In this document: positions 31,602 to 42,657 of the stretch, piece by piece
Numbering within the stretch: position 1 is the stretch's first letter
How the letters are laid out: the number at the start of each line of letters is the position of its first letter
Origin: Pyropia yezoensis
Lineage: Eukaryota > Rhodophyta > Bangiophyceae > Bangiales > Bangiaceae
NCBI GenBank assembly: GCA_009829735.1
Contig: CM020620.1
Coordinates: forward strand, 22,294,020 to 22,358,019
DNA length: 64,000 nucleotides
Direction: 5' to 3'
Made by a program: the position numbers and the translations under genes
Notes under the pieces: generated by a model
What the model was told of the DNA's origin: nothing
The model's database searches: none
What the model saw: only the letters and a program-made list of their open reading frames with translations

Positions 31602-31674
31602 GGTCGGTGCGTTCTAGCCCGAGCCCGGATTGGCCGGGTTGATACCGCCTGGGATTGGTGCATCCATGGTGTCT

Positions 31675-31698
31675 TGGGTTCAAGTCCAAGGCAAGCCA
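31675..31698 (-). promoter_or_regulatory. Candidate primer binding site of the third gypsy family
   Basis: On minus, TGGCTTGCCTTGGACTTGAA reads like the complement of a tRNA 3' end. Its plus strand has the T-loop-like GGTTCAAGTCC followed by a CCA. It lies 73 bp before the gag ATG. Immediately outside is TGTAACA (31702 on plus), a plausible LTR edge (minus end TGTTACA). The matching LTR start was not found. Confidence 0.4.
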
Positions 31699-32014
31699 AC
31701 TTGTAACACAGATTTCGCAAGACTTGCTTCGGGAGCACCCCAAGAAAGATCTCGGAGATGTGGGATAGGAGTTTGTCTGCAGCAGTAGTGGTGTACACGA
31801 TTCGAAAAAGTGCTGTGCCAGTTGCTGCAACGCTCAAAATGATGTACAGCACTACTTCGAGAAGCACAAGAAAATCGGTTGAAATCACGCAAACGGATTG
31901 TTCAGAAGCGTCCGTGCACGGGCCCGAGTCGGGCCGTGTCGAATTTCCAAGCGGGGGGATCAAGGGGGGGAGAATCGGGCTCCTAGGCCAGATCCAGGGG
32001 TGTGTCAACAGGTG

Positions 32015-32810
32015 TCAATCGGTGCGGCGCGCCAGCGTGCGGTGATGATCCTTGCCACGCGTGTGCCGCTCGAAATGCTCCACCAACTCAAATTCGCGAC
32101 CGCAGGGTTCGCAACGGAGAAGGGTTTCCGGGCGGATAATTGTGAAACGGTGGCGACGGGATCCGCGGTGATCACGTAGCACAGTGAGGCTGTTGCACCG
32201 CACACCGCACGGTTTGCCAAGGAACTTCCCTTGTGCCCCACGGTGGCTCTTGGCAATTTGGCGTTGTTCACGGTGCTCAACGGCGCGCGCGGTGGCTGGC
32301 TTAATGTGACCAATCACCGGTGGCGGCGGGGCGGTGTAACGGCGCCCCGAATCTTGGGGGGGCAGTAACAGGCGACGGTTCGCCCGGCCTGCCGTGTCCT
32401 CGGTGGCAGAGCCCTTGCCCTTGCCCGAGAGGGGGAGCTTGGGTTCGGCCCGGCCCGCCGAGCGGAGGCGGACTGGGACCGCCGGGGTAGGGATGGAGGA
32501 GGCGCCCGCCGGGGAGTTGAGAGCCCTCGGGCGGGCGTCTGCCGGGGGGGGTCCGCGTGCCGACGGCGTGCCGCGTGCCGACGGGGGGCCGCGTGCCGAC
32601 GGACCGTGGGCCGTGAAAGCGCCACGGGCCGTCGGGGGTGCGCGGACCGTCGGGGGTGCGCGGGCCGTCGGGGGAGCGCGGATTGTCGAGGGTATGCGCA
32701 CAGGGGGGGTGCCACGTGATGTGGACCCCGTGTCGCGCGCCGAGGCCGCCGAGGATATCGGGCCGGCCGCCAGTGCTGAGGAAGAGTATTCCGAATCTGA
32801 TGTGGATCTC
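32015..32810 (-). CDS. U1-type C2H2 zinc-finger protein exon (unidentified)
   Basis: An open minus frame of about 265 codons. It has a Pro/Ala/Arg-rich N-terminal half with several GPPSARG-like imperfect repeats and a C-terminal zinc finger (C-x2-C-x12-H-x5-H: CEPC...HTRGKDH near 32090-32030). No ATG opens the frame. A CCCAG just before it could be a splice acceptor, so it may be an internal or last exon. Such fingers bind RNA or DNA. It sits upstream of the gag fragment on the same strand, so it could be part of that element or a host gene. The function is not known. Confidence 0.4.
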
Positions 32811-32899
32811 ACTGGGATTCAACAATCGGTTGACCAAACGAACAATTCCGTGAAAGAACCACAAGGGTTGTGTCAGGAAATTGGTCGTTCGGTGTGATT

Positions 32900-33831
32900 C
32901 GTGGAACCCGCTACGTTCGTATTACAATGCCCGTGGCAAGCCGAACGCAGGAGGCAACACGACTGCACACTCGCAGGGAGAGCCAAATCAAAAGGGAATT
33001 GCAAGTCGCCGCCAGGTAGAAAGTCGAACGATCTGAAGCTACCACACATGAGGAACCACCCACACTTGGGCAGCCCTCAACGTGCTCGTGATGGTGTCAG
33101 CGACCCGTGCCAGCCAATAGGGTGACAGGGTGCGGGGAAGAGGATGGAGATGATGACGGTGGTGGGTCTGGGGAAGAAGACGGCGCGACGTCGGTGGTGA
33201 TCGACGGGGGTTCAAAGGGCCAAGGTCGTCTTTGGTCTGTGTCTGTGGTTGCCCCTCCAGTCTCCCCCGGTGGCGCCGACACCCACGCACTCTATACTCG
33301 CGTCGGGGCACCCGAGGTGCCCCAAAGCATGCATTTCCCCGTCGCGCCGCCGGTAGGCACAATACGGCCCAAAAACAAAGCATGGCTTTCAGAACAAAGC
33401 ATGAGCGGGCGCGCGCACTAAAGGAGTGCAGCCCCAGTTTGCCCCAAACGAAGGGGTCCGGCAGGCGGCGCCTAGTGCGCCGTCCCAGCCGGCCCCAGAC
33501 GCCAGTCGGTCCGAAGGTCCGAGAGGCGTGTAAGCACGGTTCGATCGAGTCGATCGAGTCTGCCAGCCGGCTAGCCAGTCCCATCACTGCAATGCTGCAG
33601 CGAGGACATTCTAACGGACTCGCCAGCTGTGGCAGATGTGGCTCTTCATGGGTGCTGACGGTGGCGCCGTTCGACAGGCCATGATGGAATGTCGATGGCT
33701 GCTGTCGTGTGGCCAGCAGACACCGTGAGACAGCGGTTGACTCATTTTGAGTCTGGAAGGTACACCGCGTCATGCCCCACAATACAAGGAAATGATTGAT
33801 TGCCAGGAGTTGGTTCCGCAGGATCTGTACG
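32900..33831. other. Geneless stretch
   Basis: Only short or compositionally poor ORFs. Nothing recognised. Confidence 0.35.
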
Positions 33832-33979
33832 GAGAGGTCCCAGATATTATCTCTTAGGTATGAGGCATGGGATTAGGGGGGGAATCCTTACAATATCCGT
33901 TGAACGAGAGGTCCCAGATATTATCTCTTAGGTATGAGGCATGGGATTAGGGGGGAAATCCTTATAATATCCGTTGAAC
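33832..33979. repeat. Two tandem copies of a 74-bp unit
   Basis: 33832-33905 and 33906-33979 are nearly identical (GAGAGGTCCCAGATATTATC...CCGTTGAACG). The second copy directly abuts the broken 5' end of the truncated retrotransposon. Confidence 0.85.
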
Positions 33980-34471
33980 GTAGGTACGCGGGGCGAGTTG
34001 GTTCCGCGTCCTAGGGGTGAAGGTCGGCATATGGCCGGGGCCCTCGGTGGTTCCCCAGCGGGCCAATACGTCCTAGACCCGCTGCACGTCTTCGACCTCT
34101 TCGTCGTCAAGGAAGGCAAACTGGTACGTCTTGAAGTCGGGAGGGAACCCGACCCTATGGGGGAACGTCTCCCGTAGGTGCCCCCAGATGCGCTTCGTCG
34201 CTGTGCCAACTCGGCTGCAGCGGATGATCGTCAAGCCCTCCTCGTGCAGGCGCCACGGTAGGTAGAACCACCTCCCCGAGGCCTCCCGTGGAGTAACGGG
34301 GCCTACTTGAGGGGGAGAGCCCGCCGCCAACCCAAAGCCGGGTGACGCAGGCATCCCATCTACCGGGGCAGCCGCAGAGCTCCCGCCGGAAGTTCTGGCG
34401 GTTGCTACGACGCGGGGCGTATCCTCCATCCGCTAGTCCTGAGAGTCGGACTCCAACCCCGCACTCACCAT
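33980..34471 (-). pseudogene. Antisense-ORF remnant of element 3 (two in-frame TAGs)
   Basis: ATG at 34471. The frame is homologous to the first ~165 codons of the element 1 antisense ORF, for example ASPGFGL, HEEGLT and FAFLDDEE. It is interrupted only by TAG at 34435-34433 (Glu in element 1) and TAG at 34075-34073 (Lys in element 1). At the first TAG position of element 1 this copy has TGG (Trp). The frame ends at the truncation. Confidence 0.7.
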
Positions 34472-34813
34472 GACTCTCCCTAAGTTAGGGGGAGACAGCT
34501 CGGTTAAAGCTTCCCGAGTTCCACCTCGAGTTGAGGGGGACCTGTATCAAGGGTGGACCGGGGGCCTCCCCAGCGTGGGGTGGTCCGGGGTGAGGTGGAG
34601 GAGATGCGTAGTCGTGGTGGAGGTGGAAAGTGGTGGTCAGGTAAGTGCAAGCTGCCAACTTGGCAAGCTTGAGGAGAGGGGCGGTTGACGAGACCGCCTC
34701 CACGTCTACGTGACGTACCCGGGGATAGCGGGTCACGTCCCCTGGGAGCGCAAGACGCGCTCTGTTACCCTTCCCAGGGCCGACCGGGTCGGTCGGAACT
34801 GAGGAGAGGGGAG

Positions 34814-35281
34814 TGTGGCTATGTTGACCCCAGGTAGGGGGCAGGACGTGCCATACGAGGGGCGGCAGACGGCTAGTCTGACCCGCTTCTCCCCATGCAT
34901 TTGGGTCCGTACTCCCTAAGTAAAAAATAGTTCGTCTACTAGTAAGTCCAACTTGGATTTGAGGGTTTTCTGCATTTCATCGTCTTGAATTTTCGTGTGG
35001 CCCGGTGGGCAGGTGCTGGGGTGGGAGATTCTGAGTGGCGAGATTCTGAGGGGACCCTGGGAAGATAAGGGGACGGACAGCGGGGATTGGCCTCGCTTCC
35101 CCGTCCCGACCAAGAAACTGTTGGCCCACACACCATCCTCTTGTTTCGTAGTGGGGAGTGTGCCCCACCGCAGGGACAGCGTGGGTGCGGCTTGCACTTC
35201 TTGCGGTTCTCAACGCTGCGAAAGGCACCCTCACCGTTGCCACCAACTTGGTGGAGGCTTCTGTGAGCGGGTTTCGCCACA
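34814..35281 (+). repeat. LTR of element 3
   Basis: 468 bp, homologous along its length to the element 1 LTRs, with TG...CA ends. The terminal inverted repeat is slightly decayed (CGCCACA). Confidence 0.9.
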
Positions 35282-35634
35282 GCAATGACATTGTTCATGC
35301 ACTTATCACTCCCGTCAGAGCCGCGCATTGCGGACACGGAATAGGTTGCCAATGCCTCGTCCAAAGACGCCCAGCAAACACGCTGGACGTCATCTAAGAT
35401 CGTGGTCTTCTGCGAGGATGCGCATCGCGCAGCCACCAGTTCAGCCACCTGCTTCTTCAGCTCCTCGAGGAAGCGCGCTACATACCGTGGATGCCCGCCC
35501 AGCAACGCGCAAATCAGCAGCTTAAAAGAATCAGCCGTTGTGGGCTTATCACCAGTCACTACCAGACCAACGCCTTGAGGCCTTACGACGCTGCCCGAGA
35601 TCATAGGAGCGATCTCAGCAAGCACATTCACCAT
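35282..35634 (-). pseudogene. Coding-like fragment cut by the element 3 LTR
   Basis: A 117-codon minus frame from ATG 35634 to the LTR edge with balanced amino-acid composition, amphipathic helices and segments such as LLICALLGGHPRYVARFLEEL. It is unlike the compositionally biased spurious frames nearby. It continues into the LTR only as nonsense. Upstream the frame meets a stop or possible splice site. The family was not recognised; GGHPR followed by helices occurs in some AAA-type ATPases, but that is only a resemblance. Confidence 0.35.
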
Positions 35635-36795
35635 CCAGCGTAGTAGGAGAGGTTTGCATCAACGACGCACAGTCCGGGCGCACCGCCTTTAACCTCGGCG
35701 GTTTGGTGGTGTACGTCCAGTCTTTTGAGAGCAGCGTGTTTTTGACCCTGTCTCACAGCGCCAGGTGTAAGGTGTTGTGAATGGGACGCCTTTCGGTCCA
35801 GCTTTGCGCAGCGCTGGGCTCCATCGCCGTCGCCTTAGCCGTGACGCCGCCAGAAAAGGCGTCTGGGCCAGCTGCAAGCATGACGCCTGGCATTATCCAG
35901 CTGCAAAGAAACAGAGATTCGCCGACTCATTTTACAGGGAAGACACGCTTACATGTTACCGTCTCTGCCCCACGAACACACTTTGCGCTCATCGCTGTAG
36001 GTTGAAAGTGCACTGGTGCTCGAGCCACCCCGCCGTTCGATGCAGACGATACAGCAAAAGCCGTGAATACCATGATGGCCCTATAAGGCTTCGACGAGAG
36101 CATCCGGTAGCCCTCAGCAAGACGGAAGCTGTCGGACAAGAGCAGCCGCAGGAAGGCAACCGCAATGCGACTAACGCACCGATCGGACGACCACAGAGGA
36201 AGAAGGACGGTATCGGTGGGCCAACGGGAGCGGGTTGTCGACGGCAGGGAGGACGCAGCTGAATCTGAACCACAGTGGCAGTGCAAAACTGCCAGGGGCG
36301 AGACAAGAGCCGCAGTGGGAAGACGGCAGCAGCAGGGCGCCGCAATGGCGGGACAGAAGCAGTCGCGGGACGACGGCAGCGGGGGTAAACCACGAGCCGC
36401 AGGACAAGGGTGGCGATGGGAAGAGGATAAAGGCGGGACGACGCGTAGCTGAACGACAGCAGTGGCGGGAAGGGTGCGACGACGGCAGCGGCGAGAAGCC
36501 GGCAGCGGAACGGCTGGCAGCGAGATGGCGCCGGAGACAACACCCGCGGTTTGAGGCGTGTCAATGCCAGGGTTGGATTGGGACCGGGGGGGGGGTTGGG
36601 TATGTACCGTACAGTACCAATTCCGCCAGAGTCGGAGCCGTCGGAGCGGAATTTATCTGATTCAGAGCGTCCGATGAAATCTTCGGATCGCGTCGGAGGG
36701 GCGCTGGGAGTGGGGGGGGCGCGTTTCCCAGCGTTTCCGAGGCCGGAGGGGAGGAGAGGAAACTCGGGACCCCCCGCCCAAAACGTTTGTACCTG
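35635..36795. other. Geneless stretch before the inverted-repeat element
   Basis: Short ORFs on both strands with no recognisable domain. It includes repeated GGGACGACGGCAGCGG-like purine-rich words at 36340-36500. Confidence 0.35.
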
Positions 36796-37139
36796 CACTA
36801 AGTTAATACTCGTTTGAACTTGCAGACTGCAAGTTGGCTCGCGCGAGGCCCGCAGCCTGCGGATTCGTCTCTATCAGCCTGCAAGTTCGTCACACTGGGA
36901 AATTGACGCGTCTGGGGGGCGCAGCTACGGCCGACGATAGACCGCTACGGCCATGGGAGATGCCGGAAGTGGCGAGAGACCACGGGGGATGACTCAGGCA
37001 TGCAGGGGGATGGTGTCTACTGCAGCACGGAGGTAGCGGGCCAGCCAAAGGGGCTAGGGGCAGGCGCCAAAAAATGGGGCGCGGGCGAGCCTACCCTGGC
37101 CGCCACGCGCCAGGCTGCCGCCTGCCGCCGGCCGCTGCA

Positions 37140-40100
37140 ACCGGGGCGGCGGCCGCTACCGGTGGGGGGGCGGCTGGAACCAGCGAGAAGGCGGCAGCTG
37201 CGGACGGGGGGGCGGCTGTTACCGGTGGGGGGCGGCTGCTACCGGCGGGGGGGCGGCTGCTACTGGTGGGGGGCGGCTGGTACAGGCGGGGGGGCGGCCG
37301 CAACCGGTGGGGGGGCGGCTACCACCGGCGGGGGGGGGGGCGCTACCTGTGGGGGGCGGCCGCTACATGCGGGGGGCTGGCTGCTAGCGGCGGGGTGCTA
37401 CCGGCGGTGGGGCGGCCACTACCGGTGGGGGGGCGGCTGCTACCGGCTGGCGGGTGGCCGCTGCGGACGGGGGGGCGGCTGCCACCGGTGGGGGGCGGCT
37501 GCTACCGGCGGAGGGGCTGCTGCTAATGGTGGGGGGCTTCTGGTACAGGCGTGGGGGCGGGCGAAACCGGTGGGGGGGCGGCTACCACCGGCGGGGGGGG
37601 GGCCGGTATCGGTGGGGGGCGGCCGCGACCGCCGGTGGGGCGGCCGCTACCGGTGGGGGGGCGGCCGCGGCCAGCGAGGGCGCGGCCGCTACCGGTGGGG
37701 GGCGGCCGCAACCGGCGGTGGGGCGGCCGTTACCGATGGGGGGGCGGCTGCTACCGGCTGGCGGGTGGCCGCTGCGGACGGGGGGGCGGCTGCTACAGGT
37801 GGGGTGCGGCTGCTACCGGTGGGGGGCGGCTGCTACCGGCGAGGGGCGGCTGGTACAGGTGGGGGGCTTCTGGTACAGGCGGGGGGTCGGCGGCTACGGG
37901 TTGGGGGCAGCCGCTACCGGCTGGCGGGCGGCCGCTACCGGCTCGGGGGCGGCCGCTATCGGTGGGGGGCGGCCGCGGCCGGCGAGGGTGCGGCGGCTAC
38001 CGGTTGGGGGCCGCCGCTAACGGCGAGGGGGCGGCTGCTATCAGCGGGGGGCAGGCTGCAGTGGCCCGGAGGGCGGCTGGTGCCGTTGAGCGGCGGCTGG
38101 TAGCGGGCGGGGGGGCGGCTGCTGCCTGTGGGGGGCGGCTGGCACCGGCTGGGGGGCGGCCGCTACCGGTTGGGGGGCGGTGGCTACCGGCTGGCGGGCG
38201 GCTGCTGCGGATGGCGGGCGGCTGCTACCGGTGGGGGCCGCTGCTACCGGCGGGGAGGCGGCTGGTCCAGGTGGGGGGCGGCTGGTACAGGCGGGGGGGC
38301 GGCGGCTACGGGTGGGGGGCGGCCGCTACCAGCTGGGCGGCGGCCGCTTTCGGTGGGGGGCGGCCGCGGCCGGCGGGGGGGCGGCTGCTAATGGTGTGTG
38401 GCGGCCGCTACCGTTGGGTGGGCGGCTCCCACGGGTAGGGCACGGCTGGTGCTGCCGGGGGGGCGCGTTCTATCGGTGGGGGACGGCTTTTTACGGCGGG
38501 GGATTGGGCGCTCCAGGTGGGAGGCGGCTTGTACCGGCAGGGGAGCGGCTGCTACAGGTGAGGGGTAGCTCGTACTGGCAAGGGGGCGGCCGCTACCGCT
38601 GGGGGGCGGCCGCGAAACGCGGGGGGGGGGCTCTTACTGGTGGGGGGCGGCTACTACCTGCGGGGGGGCGGCCGCTACCGGTGGGGGGCGGCCACGACTG
38701 GCGGGGGCGCGGCCGCTACCGGTGGGGGGCGGCCGCGACCGGCGGCGGGGCGGCTGCTACCGGTGGGGGGCGGCCGCTACCTGCGAGGGGGCGGCTGCTA
38801 CCGGCGGGGGGGCGGCTGCAGTGGCCGGGAGGGCGGCTGGTGCCGTTGAGGGGCGGCTGGTAGCGGGCGGGGGGGGGGCTACTGCCAGTGGGGGGCGGCT
38901 GGCACTGGTGTGGGGGCGGCCGCTACCGGTGGGGGGGCAGGTGCTCCCGCCGGGGGGGCGGCCGCTACCTGTGTCGGGCGGCCGGTACCGGCGGCGTTGC
39001 GGCGGCTACAGATGGGGGGCGGCCGTGGCCGGCGGGGGGGCGGCTGCTACTGGTGGGGGGCGGCCGCGACCGCCGCGGGGGCGGCTGCTACCGGTGGGGA
39101 GCAGCCGCGACCGGCGGGGGGGCGGCTGCTACCTGTGGGGGGGCGGCTGGTACCGGCTGTGGGGCTGCTGCTGCGGCCGTTGGGGCGGCAGGTACCGGCG
39201 GGGGTGCGGTCGGTACCGGTGGGGGGCTTCCGCTCCCGGCGGTGGGGCGGCTGGTTCCGGCTGTGGGGCTGCTGCTGCGGCCGTTGGGGCGGCGGGTACC
39301 GGCGGGGGAGAGGCCGGGACCGGTGCGGAGCGCCCACTGCCTGTGCGGGGGCGGCTGATACCGGCAGGGGGGCTGTTGGTACCGGGGGTGCGACTGCTAT
39401 CTGTGGGCGGCGGCTCATACCGGCGGGGGGCGGGCGCGACCGGTCGGGGGCGGCCGCTACCGGCAGGGGGGTGGCTGGTCCCGGCGAAGGGGCTGCTGCT
39501 ACTGGTGGGGAAGCTGCCGGTAGTACCTGCATGGGAGCGGCTGCTACAGGTGGGGGGCGGCTGGTACCGCCGAGGGGGCGGCAGCTTCCGATGGGGGGCG
39601 GCTCGTACCGGTGGGATGGCTGCTGGTTCGGGCCGAGGGGCGGCTCCAGTGGCCGGGGGGGCGGCTGCTGTCGGTAAGTGGTTGCTGCTGCGGGCGTGTG
39701 GGCAACCGCTTCCGGTGGGGGGCGGCTGCTGCGGCCATGGGGGCGGCTGCTACCGGGGGGGGGCGGCTGCTACTGGCGGGTGCGCTGCTGGTTCGGGCGG
39801 GGCGGCCGCCGCTGCGGCTGGGGGGCGGCCGCTACAGGCGGGGGGGCGGCTGGTGCCGGCGGGGCGGCGGCAGGTCCCGGCGGGGGGGCGGCCGCTACCG
39901 GTGCGGGGTTGGCCGCTCCCAGTGAGGGGGCGGCTAGTTCCGGCGGAGGGGCGTCAGATATCGCCGGGGGGGCGGCTGCTGCCAGTGGGGGGGGGCTGGT
40001 GCCGGCCGGAGGGCTGCCGCTACCGGGAGGGGGGCGGCCGTTTCTTGTGTGGGGCGGCCGCTTCCGGCGGGAGGGTGGCTGCTCCCTGCGGGCCGGCGGC

Positions 40101-40200
40101 AGGTAACAGCGGGGGGGCGCCCTCTACCGGTTGGGGGCGCCTGGTGCCGGCTGGGGGGCGCCTGGTGCCGGCCGGGGGGCGCCCGCTACCGGCGGGGGGG
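37140..40200 (+). repeat. G-rich minisatellite, ~20-23-bp unit, plus orientation
   Basis: About 3 kb of degenerate tandem units near GGGGGGCGGCTGCTACCGGC, with variants ending CGGCCGCTACCGGT or CGGCTGGTACAGGC. Open frames through it encode only Gly/Ala/Arg-rich products and are not genes. Confidence 0.95.
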
Positions 40201-41050
40201 TAGCCGCCGCCCCCCACCCGTAGCCGCCGCCCCCCCGCCCGTCCCAGCCACCCCCCACCTGAACCAGCCGCCCCCCCGCCGGTAGCAGCCGCCCCCCGGC
40301 CGGCACCAGGCGCCCGCCAGCCGGTAGCCGCCGCCCCCCAACCGGTAGCGGCCGCCCCCTCAGCCGATGCCAGCCGCCCCCCACTAGCTGCAGCCGCCCC
40401 CCCGTCCGCAGCGGCCACCCGCCAGCCGGTAGCAGCCGCCCCCCCACCGGTAACGGCCGCCCCACCGCCGGTTGCGGCCGCCCCCCACCGGTAGCGGCCG
40501 CGCCCTCGCTGGCCGCGGCCGCCCCCCCACCGGTAGCGGCCGCCCCACCGGCGGTCGCGGCCGCCCCCCACCGATACCGGCCCCCCCCCCGCCGGTGGTA
40601 GCCGCCCCCCCACCGGTTTCGCCCGCCCCCACGCCTGTACCAGAAGCCCCCCACCATTAGCAGCAGCCCCTCCGCCGGTAGCAGCCGCCCCCCACCGGTG
40701 GCAGCCGCCCCCCCGTCCGCAGCGGCCACCCGCCAGCCGGTAGCAGCCGCCCCCCCACCGGTAGTGGCCGCCCCACCGCCGGTAGCACCCCGCCGCTAGC
40801 AGCCAGCCCCCCGCATGTAGCGGCCGCCCCCCACAGGTAGCGCCCCCCCCCCCGCCGGTGGTAGCCGCCCCCCCACCGGTTGCGGCCGCCCCCCCGCCTG
40901 TACCAGCCGCCCCCCACCAGTAGCAGCCGCCCCCCCGCCGGTAGCAGCCGCCCCCCACCGGTAACAGCCGCCCCCCCGTCCGCAGCTGCCGCCTTCTCGC
41001 TGGTTCCAGCCGCCCCCCCACCGGTAGCGGCCGCCGCCCCGGTTGCAGCG
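40201..41050 (-). repeat. Same minisatellite in inverted orientation
   Basis: At about 40200 the array abruptly switches from G-rich to C-rich on plus. The units continue as reverse complements up to the right terminal segment. Confidence 0.95.
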
Positions 41051-41387
41051 GCCGGCGGCAGGCGGCAGCCTGGCGCGTGGCGGCCAGGGTAGGCTCGCCC
41101 GCGCCCCATTTTTTGGCGCCTGCCCCTAGCCCCTTTGGCTGGCCCGCTACCTCCGTGCTGCAGTAGACACCATCCCCCTGCATGCCTGAGTCATCCCCCG
41201 TGGTCTCTCGCCACTTCCGGCATCTCCCATGGCCGTAGCGGTCTATCGTCGGCCGTAGCTGCGCCCCCCAGACGCGTCAATTTCCCAGTGTGACGAACTT
41301 GCAGGCTGATAGAGACGAATCCGCAGGCTGCGGGCCTCGCGCGAGCCAACTTGCAGTCTGCAAGTTCAAACGAGTATGAACTTAGTG

Positions 41388-42657
41388 GAGCTTTTGCCAG
41401 CGTCTGATCAAAGGGCGCTACTGTCGGATCCGACGGCGCTTGCGCCACCCCCCTGTGCAGCCCGACACCGATCCGACGGGGCCACCTGAGACCATAATTT
41501 GTCATACGAGTATTGGGGCAGACAAGCTGTGGCCAAGCGTGCGAAGTGCCATCATGGATGGCCCTCCATGCTCTTCCGTCCGCCGTGGCTGGCACCGACG
41601 GCCCGAGTCATCGGTCGACCCAGGCGGCGATCGCTATGTGGCCAATGACAGCAGTGAAAGCCCCGGGACCGACTGCAAGTCGGGCCCGCGCTGCCCCGCG
41701 TCGGCCGTCGGCCGACGGCGACGAGGCGATGAGGCGACGCACCACTGCGTGTTTTGCAGTGTCCACCGTGGACGCTCCAAAGACACGCAGAAGGTACAGC
41801 CTAGACTAGAGCTGTTGGGTGCCGGAGCGCGGCCTGACACTGTTTACAGAACGCGCCGGCTGCGGGGGTCATTACACAGGCGAGGCCCACCGACGTCGGC
41901 TAGCTATCTGACTCCACCCTCCACTCTCCATTGCGCGTCGCAGGATGCATCCATAATGTGCCCTTGTTCCCTCCACCCCCGTCCCGCCTGCGCGTCCCAG
42001 CGATGCGGACGTAGCGGTGCAAGACAGGGCCTCTGGCTTGCCCGCCACCCCACTGCTCCTTCTGGCCTTTCCCTCGCTGCCGTTGAGGGGGGGGGGGGGG
42101 AACGGACAGGATTGCAAGCCAGCGCGGCCACGCGCCAAGCTGGCAGCGCCGCCGCCGCCTCGGTAACGGGACGGCCACAGCTGCGGACGGCGGCAGCGGC
42201 GGTTCCGCCCGGCAGGTGCCACGTCGGTCACGCTGGGGTGAGCGGGGCCACCCCACAGGCCCTCCCGCCCGACCGCCCAGCGTGGGACGCACGGCACGTA
42301 CGGGCGCGTGCGAGCGGTGAGGCGGGGGGGGGGGGTGGGGGGGACAGACTCGGCGGGCCGACGACACGCCTGTGGGCGCGGCAGGGGAGTGGGCGCGGCG
42401 TAACCGGCTGTGACGTGTATAAGAGGACTGCCCCGGGGGGCACATCGCCACACCATCCCCCGTCCATCATCCATCCCTCGTCCGTCCTCACCCCTCAACC
42501 ACCATCCATCACCCTCCTGCTCATCGTCGTCTTGTGCAACCCTGCTCTTGACGCTTCCCCGCGGATACCCTCCCTTCCCCCCCCTCGACGCGCCAACCCC
42601 GCCAACACCCTCCTCCCCTACCGCAGTTCTCAATCACCCAGCGGTACACACCCCACG
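41388..42657. other. Upstream region of the PB1-ZZ gene
   Basis: No supported gene, although the PB1 frame stays open far upstream by chance. It contains G-runs (42087-42099, 42326-42340), a TATA-like TATAAG at 42418-42423 and a C-tract at 42572-42587, which together look like a promoter and leader. Confidence 0.5.
42418..42423 (+). promoter_or_regulatory. TATA-like box of the PB1-ZZ gene
   Basis: TATAAG about 235 bp upstream of the chosen ATG. Confidence 0.4.

Larger units (their letters stand above)
33980..35281 (+). mobile_element. Element 3: 5'-truncated relative of element 1
   Basis: Retains only the N-terminal part of the antisense ORF, the polypurine tract GAGGAGAGGGGAG (34801-34813) and one 468-bp 3' LTR (34814-35281, TGTGGC...CGCCACA). 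The LTR is clearly diverged from that of element 1, roughly 10 percent by eye. Gag, pol and the 5' LTR are missing. Confidence 0.85.
36796..41387. mobile_element. Large inverted-repeat element with CACTA ends (non-autonomous CACTA or foldback type)
   Basis: A 4592-bp unit beginning CACTAAGTT and ending with the reverse complement (CTTAGTG). The arms 36796-37791 and 40392-41387 are nearly perfect inverted copies of about 996 bp. Each starts with about 330 bp of unique sequence containing the hairpin CTTGCAGACTGCAAG, then passes into a minisatellite. CACTA/TAGTG ends plus subterminal repeats are typical of the En/Spm superfamily. No transposase was found. The 3-bp flanks (CTG and GAG) do not form a target duplication, so the exact class is uncertain. 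Confidence 0.75.

Noticed and set aside
31640..31698. Possible tRNA gene (T-loop-like GGTTCAAGTCC)
   Set aside because: No 5' half, D-arm or complementary acceptor 5' strand upstream; better explained as a primer binding site on minus.
33039..33782. 247-codon minus ORF
   Set aside because: No domain, mixed low-complexity segments and no supporting context.
37000..40203. Several long Gly/Ala/Arg-rich ORFs, up to about 490 codons, on both strands
   Set aside because: They are produced by the ~20-bp minisatellite lacking stops in GC-rich units. All frames give the same low-complexity product types and the frames are mirrored in the inverted arm.
41440..42657. Upstream extension of the PB1-ZZ frame (about 400 codons)
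   Set aside because: No homology, biased composition and a promoter-like region inside. The PB1 domain starts right at the ATG 42658.
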